Assembly: GCA_947307015.1 (NCBI GenBank)
Contig: CAMZHV010000013.1
Coordinates: 1-58,924, forward strand
Source of the DNA: an uncultured Prevotellaceae bacterium
Lineage (GTDB): Bacteria; Bacteroidota; Bacteroidia; Bacteroidales; Bacteroidaceae
Direction: 5' to 3'
Length of the DNA stretch: 58,924 nt
Shown: one piece after another, positions 16,690 to 25,233 of the stretch
How the letters are laid out: the number at the start of each line of letters is the position of its first letter
Position numbering within the stretch: position 1 is the stretch's first letter
Notes under the pieces: generated by a model
Seen by the model: only the letters and a program-made list of their open reading frames with translations
What the model was told of the DNA's origin: nothing
Database searches by the model: none
Translations under genes and position numbers: made by a program

Positions 16690-16835
16690 CGAATTTTATA
16701 ACGAAAAATGAAAAATGAAAAATGAAAAGTGAAAAATGAAGGTGAAAAAGGTCGTAAATAGGCTAAAATACAAGAAAAAAGAGGCGCAAACGAAAATAAA
16801 TTGTAATTTGTAAATCGTAACTCGTAAATTTTGCT

Positions 16836-16843
16836 TACCTTTG
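16836..16843 (+). promoter_or_regulatory. rpsO -7 box
   Basis: TACCTTTG on the plus strand matches the Bacteroidetes consensus. It predicts a leader of about 110 bases before rpsO. Confidence 0.55.
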
Positions 16844-16957
16844 CGCCCGCAAATCCCGAAAGACGGGTGCATTCGAGGGTGGGTGCGCGACGATTGATGA
16901 CGACGGCTCTCCACCTGAAGGATGTAATGTTCAACATTTTATCATCAAACAACACTT

Positions 16958-17227
16958 ATGTACTTAGATTCAGCTAAGAAGGCCGAGCTCTTCGAACAGT
17001 TCGGCGGCGGCGCCACCAACACCGGCAGCGCAGAGAGCCAGATTGCTCTTTTCACCTATCGTATCGCTCACCTCACCGAGCACATGAAGCAGAACCGCAA
17101 GGACCACAGCACCGAGCGTGCCCTCACTGGTCTCGTCGGCAAGCGTCGTGCCCTGCTCAACTACTTGAAGAAGCGCGATATCAACCGCTACCGTGCCATC
17201 GTCAAGGCTCTCGGCCTGCGTAAGTAA
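16958..17227 (+). CDS. rpsO: 30S ribosomal protein S15
   Basis: This 89-residue primary binder of 16S rRNA acts in 30S assembly. The pattern NTGSAESQIALFTYRIAHLT, then HMKQNRKDHSTERAL and GKRRALLNYLKKRD, is characteristic. Length and charge match the family exactly. Monocistronic organisation is suggested by its own promoter and by downstream hairpins. Confidence 0.97.
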   Translation: MYLDSAKKAELFEQFGGGATNTGSAESQIALFTYRIAHLTEHMKQNRKDHSTERALTGLVGKRRALLNYLKKRDINRYRAIVKALGLRK

Positions 17228-17228
17228 T

Positions 17229-17258
17229 GCCCCCTCCCGCCTCCCCCATGGGGGAGGT
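17229..17258. repeat. Palindromic repeat after rpsO
   Basis: CCTCCCCCATGGGGGAGG lies a few bases after the stop codon, in the same family as the metG and yfhO inserts. Confidence 0.75.
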
Positions 17259-17294
17259 GAATAGGTGGTCACTTTTCAAGAAGTGAAAACAAAC

Positions 17295-17335
17295 AGTGAG
17301 AAGTGCTCGCGAAGTAGTACTTCTCACTTTGTTAC
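17295..17335 (+). terminator. rpsO terminator
   Basis: AGTGAGAAGT (17295-17304) pairs perfectly with ACTTCTCACT (17319-17328) and is followed by TTGTTA, a Rho-independent-like hairpin ending the rpsO transcript. Confidence 0.6.
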
Positions 17336-17361
17336 TAAACAAAACTATCACCATTATATTT

Positions 17362-20196
17362 ATGAATCACAACGAACAAGTCTCTGGGGTAACTTCCAAG
17401 CCCTCCCCCCTTGGGGGGAGATGGTGGGGGGCTTTCCTCCCTGACCTTTTAGCCATCCTCTTCTTTGTTGGCCTCTCGTTTGCCTATTTCATCCATCCCG
17501 TCAGCGAGGGTTTGGTGCTGACTGGTCACGACCACAGCGGCGGTGCAGGTGCGGCCTCTGAGATGGAAGCCTATCGCAAGAGCCACGACGGCGAGCGCAC
17601 ACGCTGGACCAACACTCTTTTCTCGGGTATGCCGACCTACCAAATGGCACCCTCGTATCCCTCCACCGACAAACTGACGAAGGTCGAGAACGTCTACAAA
17701 CTGTGGCTGCCCGATTATGTTGTTCTCGTCTTTGTGATGCTCCTTGGCTTCTACATTCTCCTGCGCGCCTTCGACTTCAAGGCGTGGATGGCCGCCCTCG
17801 GCGCCGTGATGTGGGCCTTTTCGAGCTATTATTTTATTATTATAGGTGCAGGTCACATCTGGAAGTTCTACACGCTGGCCTATATCCCACCCACGATAGC
17901 CGGTATGGTCCTCTGCTACCGCGGTCGCTATGGCTGGGGTTTGCTCGTCACATCTGTATTTATGGCGCTGCAAATCCTTTCTAACCATGTGCAGATGACC
18001 TACTACTTCGCTTTCGTCATCGCGCTGATGGCGCTGGCTTTCCTAATGGACAATGGACAATGGACAATGGAAAATGAAACAGGCGAGCAAGGTCGACAAT
18101 CCGGAGGCAATTGTCAATTGTCCATTGTCCATTGTCAATTTACAAAGTGGCTAAAAGCCACCCTTACCTTCGCCCTCGGCTGCCTCATTGGCATCGCCAT
18201 CAACGCCTCCAACCTCTACCATACCTGGGAGTACTCCAAGGAGAGTATGCGCGGGAAGAGCGAGTTGACGCAGCAGACGAAGGATCCGACAGATCAGACT
18301 TCCAGCGGGCTTGAGCGCAGCTACATCACGGCGTGGAGCTACGGCATCGGAGAGACCTGGTCGCTGCTCGTGCCGAATGTCAAGGGCGGTGCTTCGCTGC
18401 CTCTGACGCAAAACAAGACAGCGATGGACAAGGCCAACCCGACCTATATGCCCGTCTATCAGAGCCTCGGACAGTACTGGGGCGAGCAACCCGGCACGAG
18501 CGGTGCTGTCTATGTCGGCGCTTTCGTGATGTTCCTCTTCATTCTCGGCCTTTTCATCGTAAAAGGCCCGATGAAATGGGCGCTTTTCATCGCTACGTTA
18601 CTTTCTATCACTCTGGCATGGGGTAAGAACTTCATGCCTTGGACAGACTTCTGGTTAGATTATGTGCCGATGTACGATAAGTTCCGCACCGTTGCCTCCA
18701 TCCTCGTCATCGCCGAGTTCACCATTCCGCTCTTGGCAATGATGGCGCTGAAGGAAATTCTAAGACCCACCCCCGACCCCTCCCGTCAGGGAGGGGAGGG
18801 GCTGCGCAATATTAATAATTCCCAACAAGCCGGATGGCTCCCCTCCCTGACGGGAGGGGTCCGGGGGTGGGTCTGTGCTTTTGCCTTAACTGCCCTTCCT
18901 TGTTTATTGTTCTGGCTCATTCCAGATGTCTTCTTTGGCAACTACATCAGCTCTTCGGAGTCGCAGATGTTGACCAGTGCTGCGCAGCAGGGTTATATCC
19001 CGCAGGAGATGTTGGCACCTATCATGGCCAACCTCAATGAGATGCGCCGCGCCGTTTTTTCTGCCGATGCAGGACGTTCGCTGCTCATCATCCTTGTAGG
19101 CTGTGCCGTTCTCCTCGTGTACCATTTTAAAAAGATCAAGGCGTGGGCCGCGGTGGGCTGCCTCATCGTGCTTTGCACCGCCGATTTGTGGGACGTCAAC
19201 AAGCGTTATCTCAACGACTCGATGTTCAGCGCCCCGCAGCCCGCACAGCAGTTCTTCTCCAAGACGCCGACCGACGAGGCTATCCTACAGGACAAGGATC
19301 TCTACTACCGTGTCGCGAACCTCGCTGTCTCGACTTTCAACGACAACACTACCAGCTACTGGCACAAGAGCATCGGCGGTTATCATGCTGCCAAACTGCG
19401 CCGCTATCAGGAGCTCATCGAAGCTTATATCCAGCCCGAACTTATGGAGCTGTTCCAGGCCGTCAGTACCACGGGCGGGCAGCTTGACAGCATCAACGGC
19501 GATTCCCTCTTCCCCGTGCTGAACATGCTGAACATGAAGTATGCCATTGTTCCCTTGCAGGGTGGACAGACGGCACCTGTGCAGAACCCGTGGGCCATGG
19601 GTAACGCTTGGTTCGTCGATGATGTTCTTTTGGCAGATAATGCCGACGAGGAATTAGCAGCACTCGGAGCTATCAATCCACGCAATACGGCCATTGTTGA
19701 TCGTCAATTCACGGAACAACTCCCAAGCCCCCTCCCAAGCCCCCTCCCAGCCTCCCCCAAGGGGGAGGAGCCCCGAACTAATGACGGGCAAGGGAATTTA
19801 ACTGAACCATCAGCCTTAGAGCCCTCCCCCCTTGGGGGGAGCCGGAAGGGGGCTTTGTCTCTAAAGTCTTACGAAGCCAACGCCTTGACCTTTGAGGCCG
19901 AGACGGATGTTGAGCGCCTTGCTGTCTTCTCGGATGTCTACTATCCCGGTTGGCAATGCACCATCGACGGTGAACCCGCTGAGATCTTGCGTGCCGACTA
20001 CATTCTGCGTGCTGTCGTCATCCCGGCAGGCAAGCACACGATAGCCTTCCGTTTCGACCCGCAGAGTTTACACACCACTGAGGCCTTGGCCAACACCGCC
20101 CTCATCCTCCTTGCTCTTCTCCTCGTTGCCCTCCTGGTCTATTCGTTCTGGCGCAACAAAAAAGCCGTTAGGCCTGAGCCCAACGGCGAGAAATGA
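17362..20196 (+). CDS. YfhO-family polytopic membrane protein with repeat inserts
   Basis: This 944-residue inner-membrane protein of the YfhO type may be a GT-C-like glycosyltransferase or lipid-modifying protein. The many hydrophobic segments include ILFFVGLSFAYFIHP near the N-terminus and a final helix (LILLALLLVALLVYSFW). The periplasmic C-terminal domain carries VFSDVYYPGWQCTIDGEPAE, a family hallmark. The ATG at 17362 was chosen over an upstream start because the latter would lie within the rpsO terminator hairpin. Four inserts from at least three repeat families interrupt it: near residues 12-25, 229-260, 468-505 and 787-832. All stay in frame and fall in loops. Confidence 0.85.
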   Translation: MNHNEQVSGVTSKPSPLGGRWWGAFLPDLLAILFFVGLSFAYFIHPVSEGLVLTGHDHSGGAGAASEMEAYRKSHDGERTRWTNTLFSGMPTYQMAPSYPSTDKLTKVENVYKLWLPDYVVLVFVMLLGFYILLRAFDFKAWMAALGAVMWAFSSYYFIIIGAGHIWKFYTLAYIPPTIAGMVLCYRGRYGWGLLVTSVFMALQILSNHVQMTYYFAFVIALMALAFLMDNGQWTMENETGEQGRQSGGNCQLSIVHCQFTKWLKATLTFALGCLIGIAINASNLYHTWEYSKESMRGKSELTQQTKDPTDQTSSGLERSYITAWSYGIGETWSLLVPNVKGGASLPLTQNKTAMDKANPTYMPVYQSLGQYWGEQPGTSGAVYVGAFVMFLFILGLFIVKGPMKWALFIATLLSITLAWGKNFMPWTDFWLDYVPMYDKFRTVASILVIAEFTIPLLAMMALKEILRPTPDPSRQGGEGLRNINNSQQAGWLPSLTGGVRGWVCAFALTALPCLLFWLIPDVFFGNYISSSESQMLTSAAQQGYIPQEMLAPIMANLNEMRRAVFSADAGRSLLIILVGCAVLLVYHFKKIKAWAAVGCLIVLCTADLWDVNKRYLNDSMFSAPQPAQQFFSKTPTDEAILQDKDLYYRVANLAVSTFNDNTTSYWHKSIGGYHAAKLRRYQELIEAYIQPELMELFQAVSTTGGQLDSINGDSLFPVLNMLNMKYAIVPLQGGQTAPVQNPWAMGNAWFVDDVLLADNADEELAALGAINPRNTAIVDRQFTEQLPSPLPSPLPASPKGEEPRTNDGQGNLTEPSALEPSPLGGSRKGALSLKSYEANALTFEAETDVERLAVFSDVYYPGWQCTIDGEPAEILRADYILRAVVIPAGKHTIAFRFDPQSLHTTEALANTALILLALLLVALLVYSFWRNKKAVRPEPNGEK
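17396..17436. repeat. In-frame palindromic repeat at the yfhO N-terminus
   Basis: CTCCCCCCTTGGGGGGAG encodes SKPSPLGGRWWGA directly ahead of the first membrane helix. It parallels the metG and ATP-grasp N-terminal inserts. Confidence 0.85.
18046..18141. repeat. Different in-frame inverted repeat in yfhO (ATGGACA family)
   Basis: Three tandem ATGGACA copies on the left arm (18046-18071) and inverted tgtccat copies on the right arm (18112-18138) give MDNGQWTMENE and CQLSIVHCQF. The loop is about 40 bp. The sequence is unrelated to the G/C-rich family but is also in frame and in a loop between membrane helices. Confidence 0.8.
18763..18874. repeat. In-frame paired palindromes in yfhO
   Basis: CCCCTCCCGTCAGGGAGGGG and CCCCTCCCTGACGGGAGGGG face each other across 40 bp, with outer flanks agacccaccccc and gggggtgggtct also inverted. 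Translation gives [14 protein letters not shown] and SLTGGVRGWVCA. Confidence 0.85.
19721..19857. repeat. In-frame paired palindromes in the yfhO periplasmic domain
   Basis: A tandemly duplicated ccaagccccctcc precedes CTCCCCCAAGGGGGAG. A CCCCCCTTGGGGGG hairpin follows after about 60 bp. Translation is PSPLPSPLPASPKGEE and PSPLGGSRKGAL. Confidence 0.85.
20155..20187 (-). terminator. Terminator for the leftward CotH gene
   Basis: GCCGTT (20164-20169) pairs with AACGGC (20182-20187). The A-run at 20157-20163 becomes a U-tract after the stem on the minus strand. It lies within the last codons of the yfhO-like gene, so the convergent genes share this sequence. Confidence 0.6.
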
Positions 20197-20213
20197 TGTG
20201 AGAAATTGCGTGC

Positions 20214-22076
20214 TTAGTTGATTAGCACCTTCTGGACAGCCCTTCCTTGGCGCACGAGATAGATGCCTTTTGGCAGATTCTTCAGGTCGCCGGGGCAGGG
20301 CTGTCCTGATAGGTTATAGATCCGATACGCCTTGGTGAAATCGACATGGGTTTCATCGATGCCGTTGGGTGTATAGGTGTAGCCTAACTTCTTGTCAATC
20401 CATAGAAGACGTTCGCTGATGTATCGGCGCACGTTCTGCACCTCTGCCTCATAGCTGCCCCAGATGACAGGGTTCTGGTGAACCAACTCGTTCATGATGG
20501 GCCATCGCATGAAATTCAGCTCCTGCGATTGCTGTAGGCTTTCTTCCAAGGAGTCGACATAAGCCAGGAGGTGCTCTTCGTTGATGTCTCGCTGCCTGGC
20601 CTCGTCCCAGATCTCCAGCATCTTGGCTTTGGCCGCCGCGTTGCTGACGCAGATCTTGTTAACAAAAGCTTTCATATTACCCGTGGTGCTGCCCCCGCTG
20701 CGGTAGATCCAATCCCTCTTGCTATTGACGGGATAAGTGCGGGTGTCGTTGTCAAAGGCGAGGTCGAAATCCCACACCGGCCCTGTGAAGATGGTGTCGT
20801 TCTCACGGTGCTTGTACATATATACGCTCCAGTAGGTGTCGGTGTTTCCCGACAACTCGCCAACAAGGAAGTGGCGGAGGAAGGTGTTCAGATCCAGGTA
20901 CTGCTGCCATTGGGTTTCCATCCTGTTGAACTGCGACTTGATGAAAGCGTATTGTTCCGTGGTGATGGTGTCTTCGTCGGGATAATGGATGGTGACTGGC
21001 GTCCCTCCGGCGGATTGGAACCAGCTGGGCTCCGTCTGTGCGCGTGCATCCACCTCTACTAAGAACGCCGTGGCGCCCGACTGCTCTTCATGCTCCTCGG
21101 CCAAGGTGTCGACGAGCTCCACGCGGTTCTTCTTCACGTCGATGTGGTCGCTGAGCTGGTAGTTACCTTTGTATTCGCCGTTCAGCAGCACATCCACCGC
21201 TTGGGCGTATGGGGTGTAGGGCATATCGAAGCTGCGGCTCAGCTTAAAGGCGAGGAGGTTGCGCATTAGCGTCTTGTCGCCGTAGTTGTTGATGAGCGTC
21301 CATTTCTTGGCTTTGGCAGGAGCGTCAAGCACGCGGTGTTTCTTATTGAACTTGATGCGGTACGGTTTCTTAGGGAAGGACAACGAGGCGTTGCCGCGCA
21401 GACGCACAACACCCGTATCTGTCCTCAACTTCTTGTCTTTATCGCTGATGATGGTGATGAGCGCATTGATATTATGCTCCTTGTCGTATGGTTCCACATT
21501 ATTCTCCGTGTGTATGCTGACCACGGGCAAGTTGGTCAGGCGGTAGAGCTGCGAAGAGTCGCCCACACCGACGTGGCCGTAAAATTCCAGCTCGCCGACA
21601 TTACAGCGCATATCCGCCGGGCTTACGTATCGCACATATCGGAAGCCCTTCGAGCACTTTACATCGACGTAGGACATCTTCTTGGCCTCTCCTGGCTCCG
21701 TGATAATATGTAGTGGCAGTGCATCCATAAAATCAGGGCTGTTGGCGCCTTCAAATACGCCCAACAAGACCCGTTCCGCCCCACGACTTCGAGATGCTGG
21801 TGCCCAGCCGATGCGTGTGACGATGTACGGTTGTCCGAGGTCAAGTCCTACCCACGTGTAGCTACGGTCGTAAGTGGCGAAATAGGTATTGAGGTTGCCG
21901 TCGAAGGCGCACTCGCGGGTGTTGACGGTCGTTGATGCCTGATTGGTGGCATAATCTATGAATTTCGCTGTACCTATGATCGTACCCTTAAGCTTTTGAT
22001 CTACTGCTCCCGTTTGTGCTGTTGCTGCATAGCAAGTGCAAAGCAGTATGGATATGATGGCGACGATTCTTTTCAT
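20214..22076 (-). CDS. CotH-domain protein with discoidin-like domain and T9SS-like tail
   Basis: This 620-residue exported protein has a signal peptide ending near CYAATAQ. An N-terminal F5/8 type C-like domain (NTYFATYDRSYTWVGLDLG, residues about 55-165) is followed by a CotH kinase-like domain. That domain shows VVRLRGNASLSFPKKPYRIK, WTLINNYGDKTLMRNLLAFK, LLNGEYKGNYQLSDHIDV and GPVWDFDLAFDND. The C-terminal IYNLSGQ...LPKGIYLVRQG...KVLIN resembles a type A sorting domain of the type IX secretion system, implying surface display. CotH proteins are atypical protein kinases, but activity here is inference. The ATG at 22076 follows a taaggagg-like site. It is the last gene of the envelope cluster. 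Confidence 0.85.
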   Translation of the reverse strand: MKRIVAIISILLCTCYAATAQTGAVDQKLKGTIIGTAKFIDYATNQASTTVNTRECAFDGNLNTYFATYDRSYTWVGLDLGQPYIVTRIGWAPASRSRGAERVLLGVFEGANSPDFMDALPLHIITEPGEAKKMSYVDVKCSKGFRYVRYVSPADMRCNVGELEFYGHVGVGDSSQLYRLTNLPVVSIHTENNVEPYDKEHNINALITIISDKDKKLRTDTGVVRLRGNASLSFPKKPYRIKFNKKHRVLDAPAKAKKWTLINNYGDKTLMRNLLAFKLSRSFDMPYTPYAQAVDVLLNGEYKGNYQLSDHIDVKKNRVELVDTLAEEHEEQSGATAFLVEVDARAQTEPSWFQSAGGTPVTIHYPDEDTITTEQYAFIKSQFNRMETQWQQYLDLNTFLRHFLVGELSGNTDTYWSVYMYKHRENDTIFTGPVWDFDLAFDNDTRTYPVNSKRDWIYRSGGSTTGNMKAFVNKICVSNAAAKAKMLEIWDEARQRDINEEHLLAYVDSLEESLQQSQELNFMRWPIMNELVHQNPVIWGSYEAEVQNVRRYISERLLWIDKKLGYTYTPNGIDETHVDFTKAYRIYNLSGQPCPGDLKNLPKGIYLVRQGRAVQKVLIN

Positions 22077-22114
22077 TGCCAATACCTCCTTATTAGAACA
22101 CATTTTGTATAAAG

Positions 22115-22146
22115 AAGGGGATACGCCAAGACTGACATATCCCCTT
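22115..22146 (-). terminator. Hairpin between the LruC-like and CotH genes
   Basis: AAGGGGATA (22115-22123) pairs with TATCCCCTT (22138-22146). On the minus strand it is followed by ctttat. It may terminate, or act as a partial attenuator, after the LruC-like gene. Confidence 0.45.
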
Positions 22147-22184
22147 GTTATGGCTATCGGAGAAAATCTTTCCGTAGATTATAT

Positions 22185-24365
22185 TTACTCAATAACATAC
22201 CAATCTTGATTGTTGATTCCATTGCTCTTTGACCAACCAATGAATAAGGGGAATAGTTGGTCGATGGGGACACTCTCTTTGGAGGCATCCAGCAGGGTGT
22301 TTCGGAAGCTATCCATTTTAACACCATCCAGGTAGAAGGCAAATGGGTATGCTTCCTTAGATGTGTAGAAATTTTTCTTATTGGCATAATCGCTACAGTC
22401 ATCGTCTTTGCCGAAGTAACTGGTCTTTACTTTTGGACTTGGAGCATCGTAGGGGGGATGTACTTCCCAATATGTACTTCCCTCCTTGCGGCACAAGAAA
22501 ACTTTCACGGAAGCCTTACTGTCTTTCTGAGCCACATTGTAGGTCACCTCTATGGAATAAGTCGTTTTTCCATGATCATTGTTAATTGCATCGTTGAAGT
22601 AGAAATAGTATTCACCATTTCCATCACTCTTGTTTGTCAAAACAGGCGTGAAATTCGGGTGCGAATATACGGCGCTCTTCAAATTACTGTTAATCGTACT
22701 CTTCGTTGTGGCAGTTGATGGGTCTGGGGCAGTACCTGTTGGAGCCTTGTTGACATAGATAGAGGCAAGTTGGGCTTTAGTATTCAGCTTCACACCAAAA
22801 CTATTTGTCATGGTAACATAGTTGTGGTCAGTGATGAAGTTGAAGGTCTCCTTGACCAGTGTCTGTTCAGCACCAGCGTGAGCGTAGAACTCCTTCACAT
22901 GCTCAACCTGAATCACCGCGTCATTCATGTCGTAGTCGTGAGCCTTGGGCCACTTGTCCTCAAAGCCATAGACGCCGTAAGTAGAAGTCTGCTTGCTTTC
23001 TACACCAGCCACCTCTGTGAATGCGTTGGCAGGGTTGAGTGCGAAGACGAGGTCATCGTAGTCTTTGTCATCGTTGGCATCCTCGAAGGAGATAATCACA
23101 TACTTGTTGCCATTGACCGCATCGAACGAGAACTTAGCAGTACGGCTCTCGCCATTGGGGTTGGAGTAAGTCTTACCCGTCTCATTCGATGTGGAAAGAC
23201 CATCGGTAGAGGTGGCCCACACGGGTTTATAGTTACTGTAAGAACCGTTGACGGCATAGTCTTTACCTAAGCAGCCCCAACCATTCGACTTCAGTATGAA
23301 ACCGATCTTGGTTCCTGCGGGGAATATCTTCGTTCCGCCCGAGAGATCGCCATTGGCAATGTTGGGATAGTACATCAGCTGCACCACGTCGCCACGCAAG
23401 GCACCGATGTTGCCATTATATTTGTTATTAGGATATGAGCCGCGTGGCCATTCGCCGTCCTGCGTGTTGGGGAAGATCATGATGATGTTCATGTCCTTTT
23501 TGTTGGTCGGTACATCCCCTGTGTAGTAATAGTATCCAAGGGAGCTGTTCCAACATGTGCTGCTGCCCAGCATAGTGATACTGACCTCCGAGTCCTTAAT
23601 CACCGTCATGTCACTGTTGGCACGATAGGTTTCCTTGACGGAAGTACCAGAATTAAGTGCCGAGCAGGCTGTAGCATACAGTCCGTCAAATTCCTCGTCG
23701 GTGAATACCAAGCCAGGTTTGGCTGTTGCTTTGTCAAGCAGGTAGTAGGGACGACCGCTGGCCGAGTTCCACTTTCCTAACGGCGTGTACCACGGTTTGT
23801 AAATCTGTGTTCCATTGTGCTCATAGAGGTTTTTCATCTTCGTGATGTCGTTGGTGGGTTCTCCTGCTCCAGCGACACGTGTGATAACACTGCGTGTTAC
23901 AGCGTCACGCAACGGGTTCTTGACCAACATTCTGGCCTCGCCGTTCTCCACAGTAGTCATTGTGCGGCGCAGACCTACGAGGAAGTTGCCCGTCACGATG
24001 TGCAGGCGCTTGGCGTAAGCAGGCAGTGTGATGGTCTGGTCAAACTTACCGTTCTTGTCTGTATAACCCGAGAAGATAGGTTGGATACTCTCGTCAATGT
24101 ATTCGGTGATCGTGTTCTCGTTGACAAACGGGTTGGTGTTGTACACGCTGAAGAATACGGGGACATTGGCGTCAAACTCGGAATAGTCAACAATGAGGTC
24201 AACTTCTTGTGACGTGGAGAAATCGAACGTATTGACATTCTTGGTTACGGTTTTTCCATCTTTCTCTTCAGAGAAGAACTCATCGGTGTCGTGGCAGGAA
24301 ACGCCGACGAAAAGGAGTAATGCGAAAGACAATGTTCTCGCTAAAAAATTGGCGGGATTGCGCAT
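22185..24365 (-). CDS. LruC/DUF4842-domain lipoprotein
   Basis: This 726-residue exported lipoprotein has a signal peptide with lipobox GVSC at about residue 24. A DUF4114-like Asp-rich stretch (FEDANDDKDYDDLVFAL) is followed by the LruC/DUF4842 signature DKWPKAHDYDMNDAVIQVEH. The tail YWEVHPPYDAPSP and LFPLFIGWSKSNGINN also fit the family. Acidic repeats suggest calcium binding. These lipoproteins are surface-exposed in Bacteroidales, with unknown function; several are immunogenic. A second family member lies at 33169-35079, bracketing the sensor genes. Confidence 0.8.
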   Translation of the reverse strand: MRNPANFLARTLSFALLLFVGVSCHDTDEFFSEEKDGKTVTKNVNTFDFSTSQEVDLIVDYSEFDANVPVFFSVYNTNPFVNENTITEYIDESIQPIFSGYTDKNGKFDQTITLPAYAKRLHIVTGNFLVGLRRTMTTVENGEARMLVKNPLRDAVTRSVITRVAGAGEPTNDITKMKNLYEHNGTQIYKPWYTPLGKWNSASGRPYYLLDKATAKPGLVFTDEEFDGLYATACSALNSGTSVKETYRANSDMTVIKDSEVSITMLGSSTCWNSSLGYYYYTGDVPTNKKDMNIIMIFPNTQDGEWPRGSYPNNKYNGNIGALRGDVVQLMYYPNIANGDLSGGTKIFPAGTKIGFILKSNGWGCLGKDYAVNGSYSNYKPVWATSTDGLSTSNETGKTYSNPNGESRTAKFSFDAVNGNKYVIISFEDANDDKDYDDLVFALNPANAFTEVAGVESKQTSTYGVYGFEDKWPKAHDYDMNDAVIQVEHVKEFYAHAGAEQTLVKETFNFITDHNYVTMTNSFGVKLNTKAQLASIYVNKAPTGTAPDPSTATTKSTINSNLKSAVYSHPNFTPVLTNKSDGNGEYYFYFNDAINNDHGKTTYSIEVTYNVAQKDSKASVKVFLCRKEGSTYWEVHPPYDAPSPKVKTSYFGKDDDCSDYANKKNFYTSKEAYPFAFYLDGVKMDSFRNTLLDASKESVPIDQLFPLFIGWSKSNGINNQDWYVIE

Positions 24366-24460
24366 AATAAAGATATTTTAAATGAGAAAATCAGATTAAT
24401 TCGGTGCAAAATAAATGAAAATATGTGAGCCGCCCAAAACAATTAAGCTTTTTTAATAAA
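24366..24460 (-). promoter_or_regulatory. Possible promoter of the LruC-like gene
   Basis: The A/T-rich gap has TTTTGGG near 24433-24440 and TATTTTGC near 24402-24410 on the minus strand, an imperfect match to the -33/-7 pattern. It suggests the LruC-like gene can be transcribed independently of the sensor genes. Confidence 0.3.
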
Positions 24461-24528
24461 AGAATTTTGTTGTAAAAAATACACTTATATCAATCAGTTA
24501 GGGTACATCTGACGGCTTCACATCCCGC

Positions 24529-25203
24529 TCAGAGCGCGAAGTCGATGCCCACGACGACCCTTGGATCTGCCTTCAGAAAATCGTTGCCCCAGACATAGAA
24601 GTTCCATTGGTTCAGCGTGTAGTAGAAGCCGGCGGCGATGTCGATTGGTTGATCAAAGCGCCAGGAATGGATGGCACCGGCCATCGGCGTGATGGCGTGT
24701 CCGTTGTGGAGATGGATGGTGTAGCCCAAATATTCGTAGTTGGAGAAGGTGTGCGTGCCTCCACGGTTCACAATCCACCATGTGTTGGTACACCAGAAGA
24801 GGTTGCCGTCAGGCGTGAGCGCACCATTCATATAGAGGGCATTCGTCAGGTACGAGAACTTGAAGCTGTCGCTCAGGTTGAAAGCGGGCGTCACCTCAGC
24901 ACCCACATTGAACCACTTACAGATATTATACCCATAGCGCACGAGGAAGCCCCAATTTACGCACCCCCCGTCCTCAGTGATGGGCGTCTGTGTATAAAGG
25001 TCGGTTCCAACGGCAAAATGATTCCCCAATCCGTATTGGAAGGTGGTGTAGGTCTCCTGACGGTTGATGCCCGGACGGAATTTCAATGAGGTGTAGCCAT
25101 ATAGCTTGCCATCGCCCACGGTTCCGGCAAAATAAGGTATCTGTGCGATAGCTTGTATGGCAAACATCACCCCCAACGAAAAGACTGCAATAACCCTTTT
25201 CAT
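24529..25203 (-). CDS. Exported beta-rich protein, outer-membrane barrel candidate
   Basis: This 224-residue protein has a clear signal peptide (MKRVIAVFSLGVMFAIQAIA). Alternating aromatic/polar strands follow: LYGYTSLKFRPGI, TFQYGLGNHFAVGTDLY and FYYTLNQWNFYVWGNDF. It ends in a hydrophobic VVVGIDFAL C-terminus typical of small outer-membrane beta barrels. I do not recognise a named family. It sits 30 bp behind the last sensor gene on the same strand, so it may report on or serve the same envelope process. Confidence 0.6.
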   Translation of the reverse strand: MKRVIAVFSLGVMFAIQAIAQIPYFAGTVGDGKLYGYTSLKFRPGINRQETYTTFQYGLGNHFAVGTDLYTQTPITEDGGCVNWGFLVRYGYNICKWFNVGAEVTPAFNLSDSFKFSYLTNALYMNGALTPDGNLFWCTNTWWIVNRGGTHTFSNYEYLGYTIHLHNGHAITPMAGAIHSWRFDQPIDIAAGFYYTLNQWNFYVWGNDFLKADPRVVVGIDFAL

Positions 25204-25233
25204 TTTCTAAAATACGCCTTAAATGTTCACCTC

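Larger units (their letters stand above)
16618..16957. other. Divergent typA/rpsO intergenic region
   Basis: It contains the two promoters listed separately and an A-rich tract with five copies of aaaaatg-like heptamers at 16703-16738. The rpsO leader of about 110 bases has a cccgaaagacggg hairpin near 16855-16867. The leader could host S15 autoregulation, but no family signature is visible. No further gene is seen. Confidence 0.5.

Noticed and set aside
16844..16957. Riboswitch in the rpsO leader
   Set aside because: Only one short hairpin is visible and no known aptamer core was recognised. S15 autoregulation is possible but unsupported.
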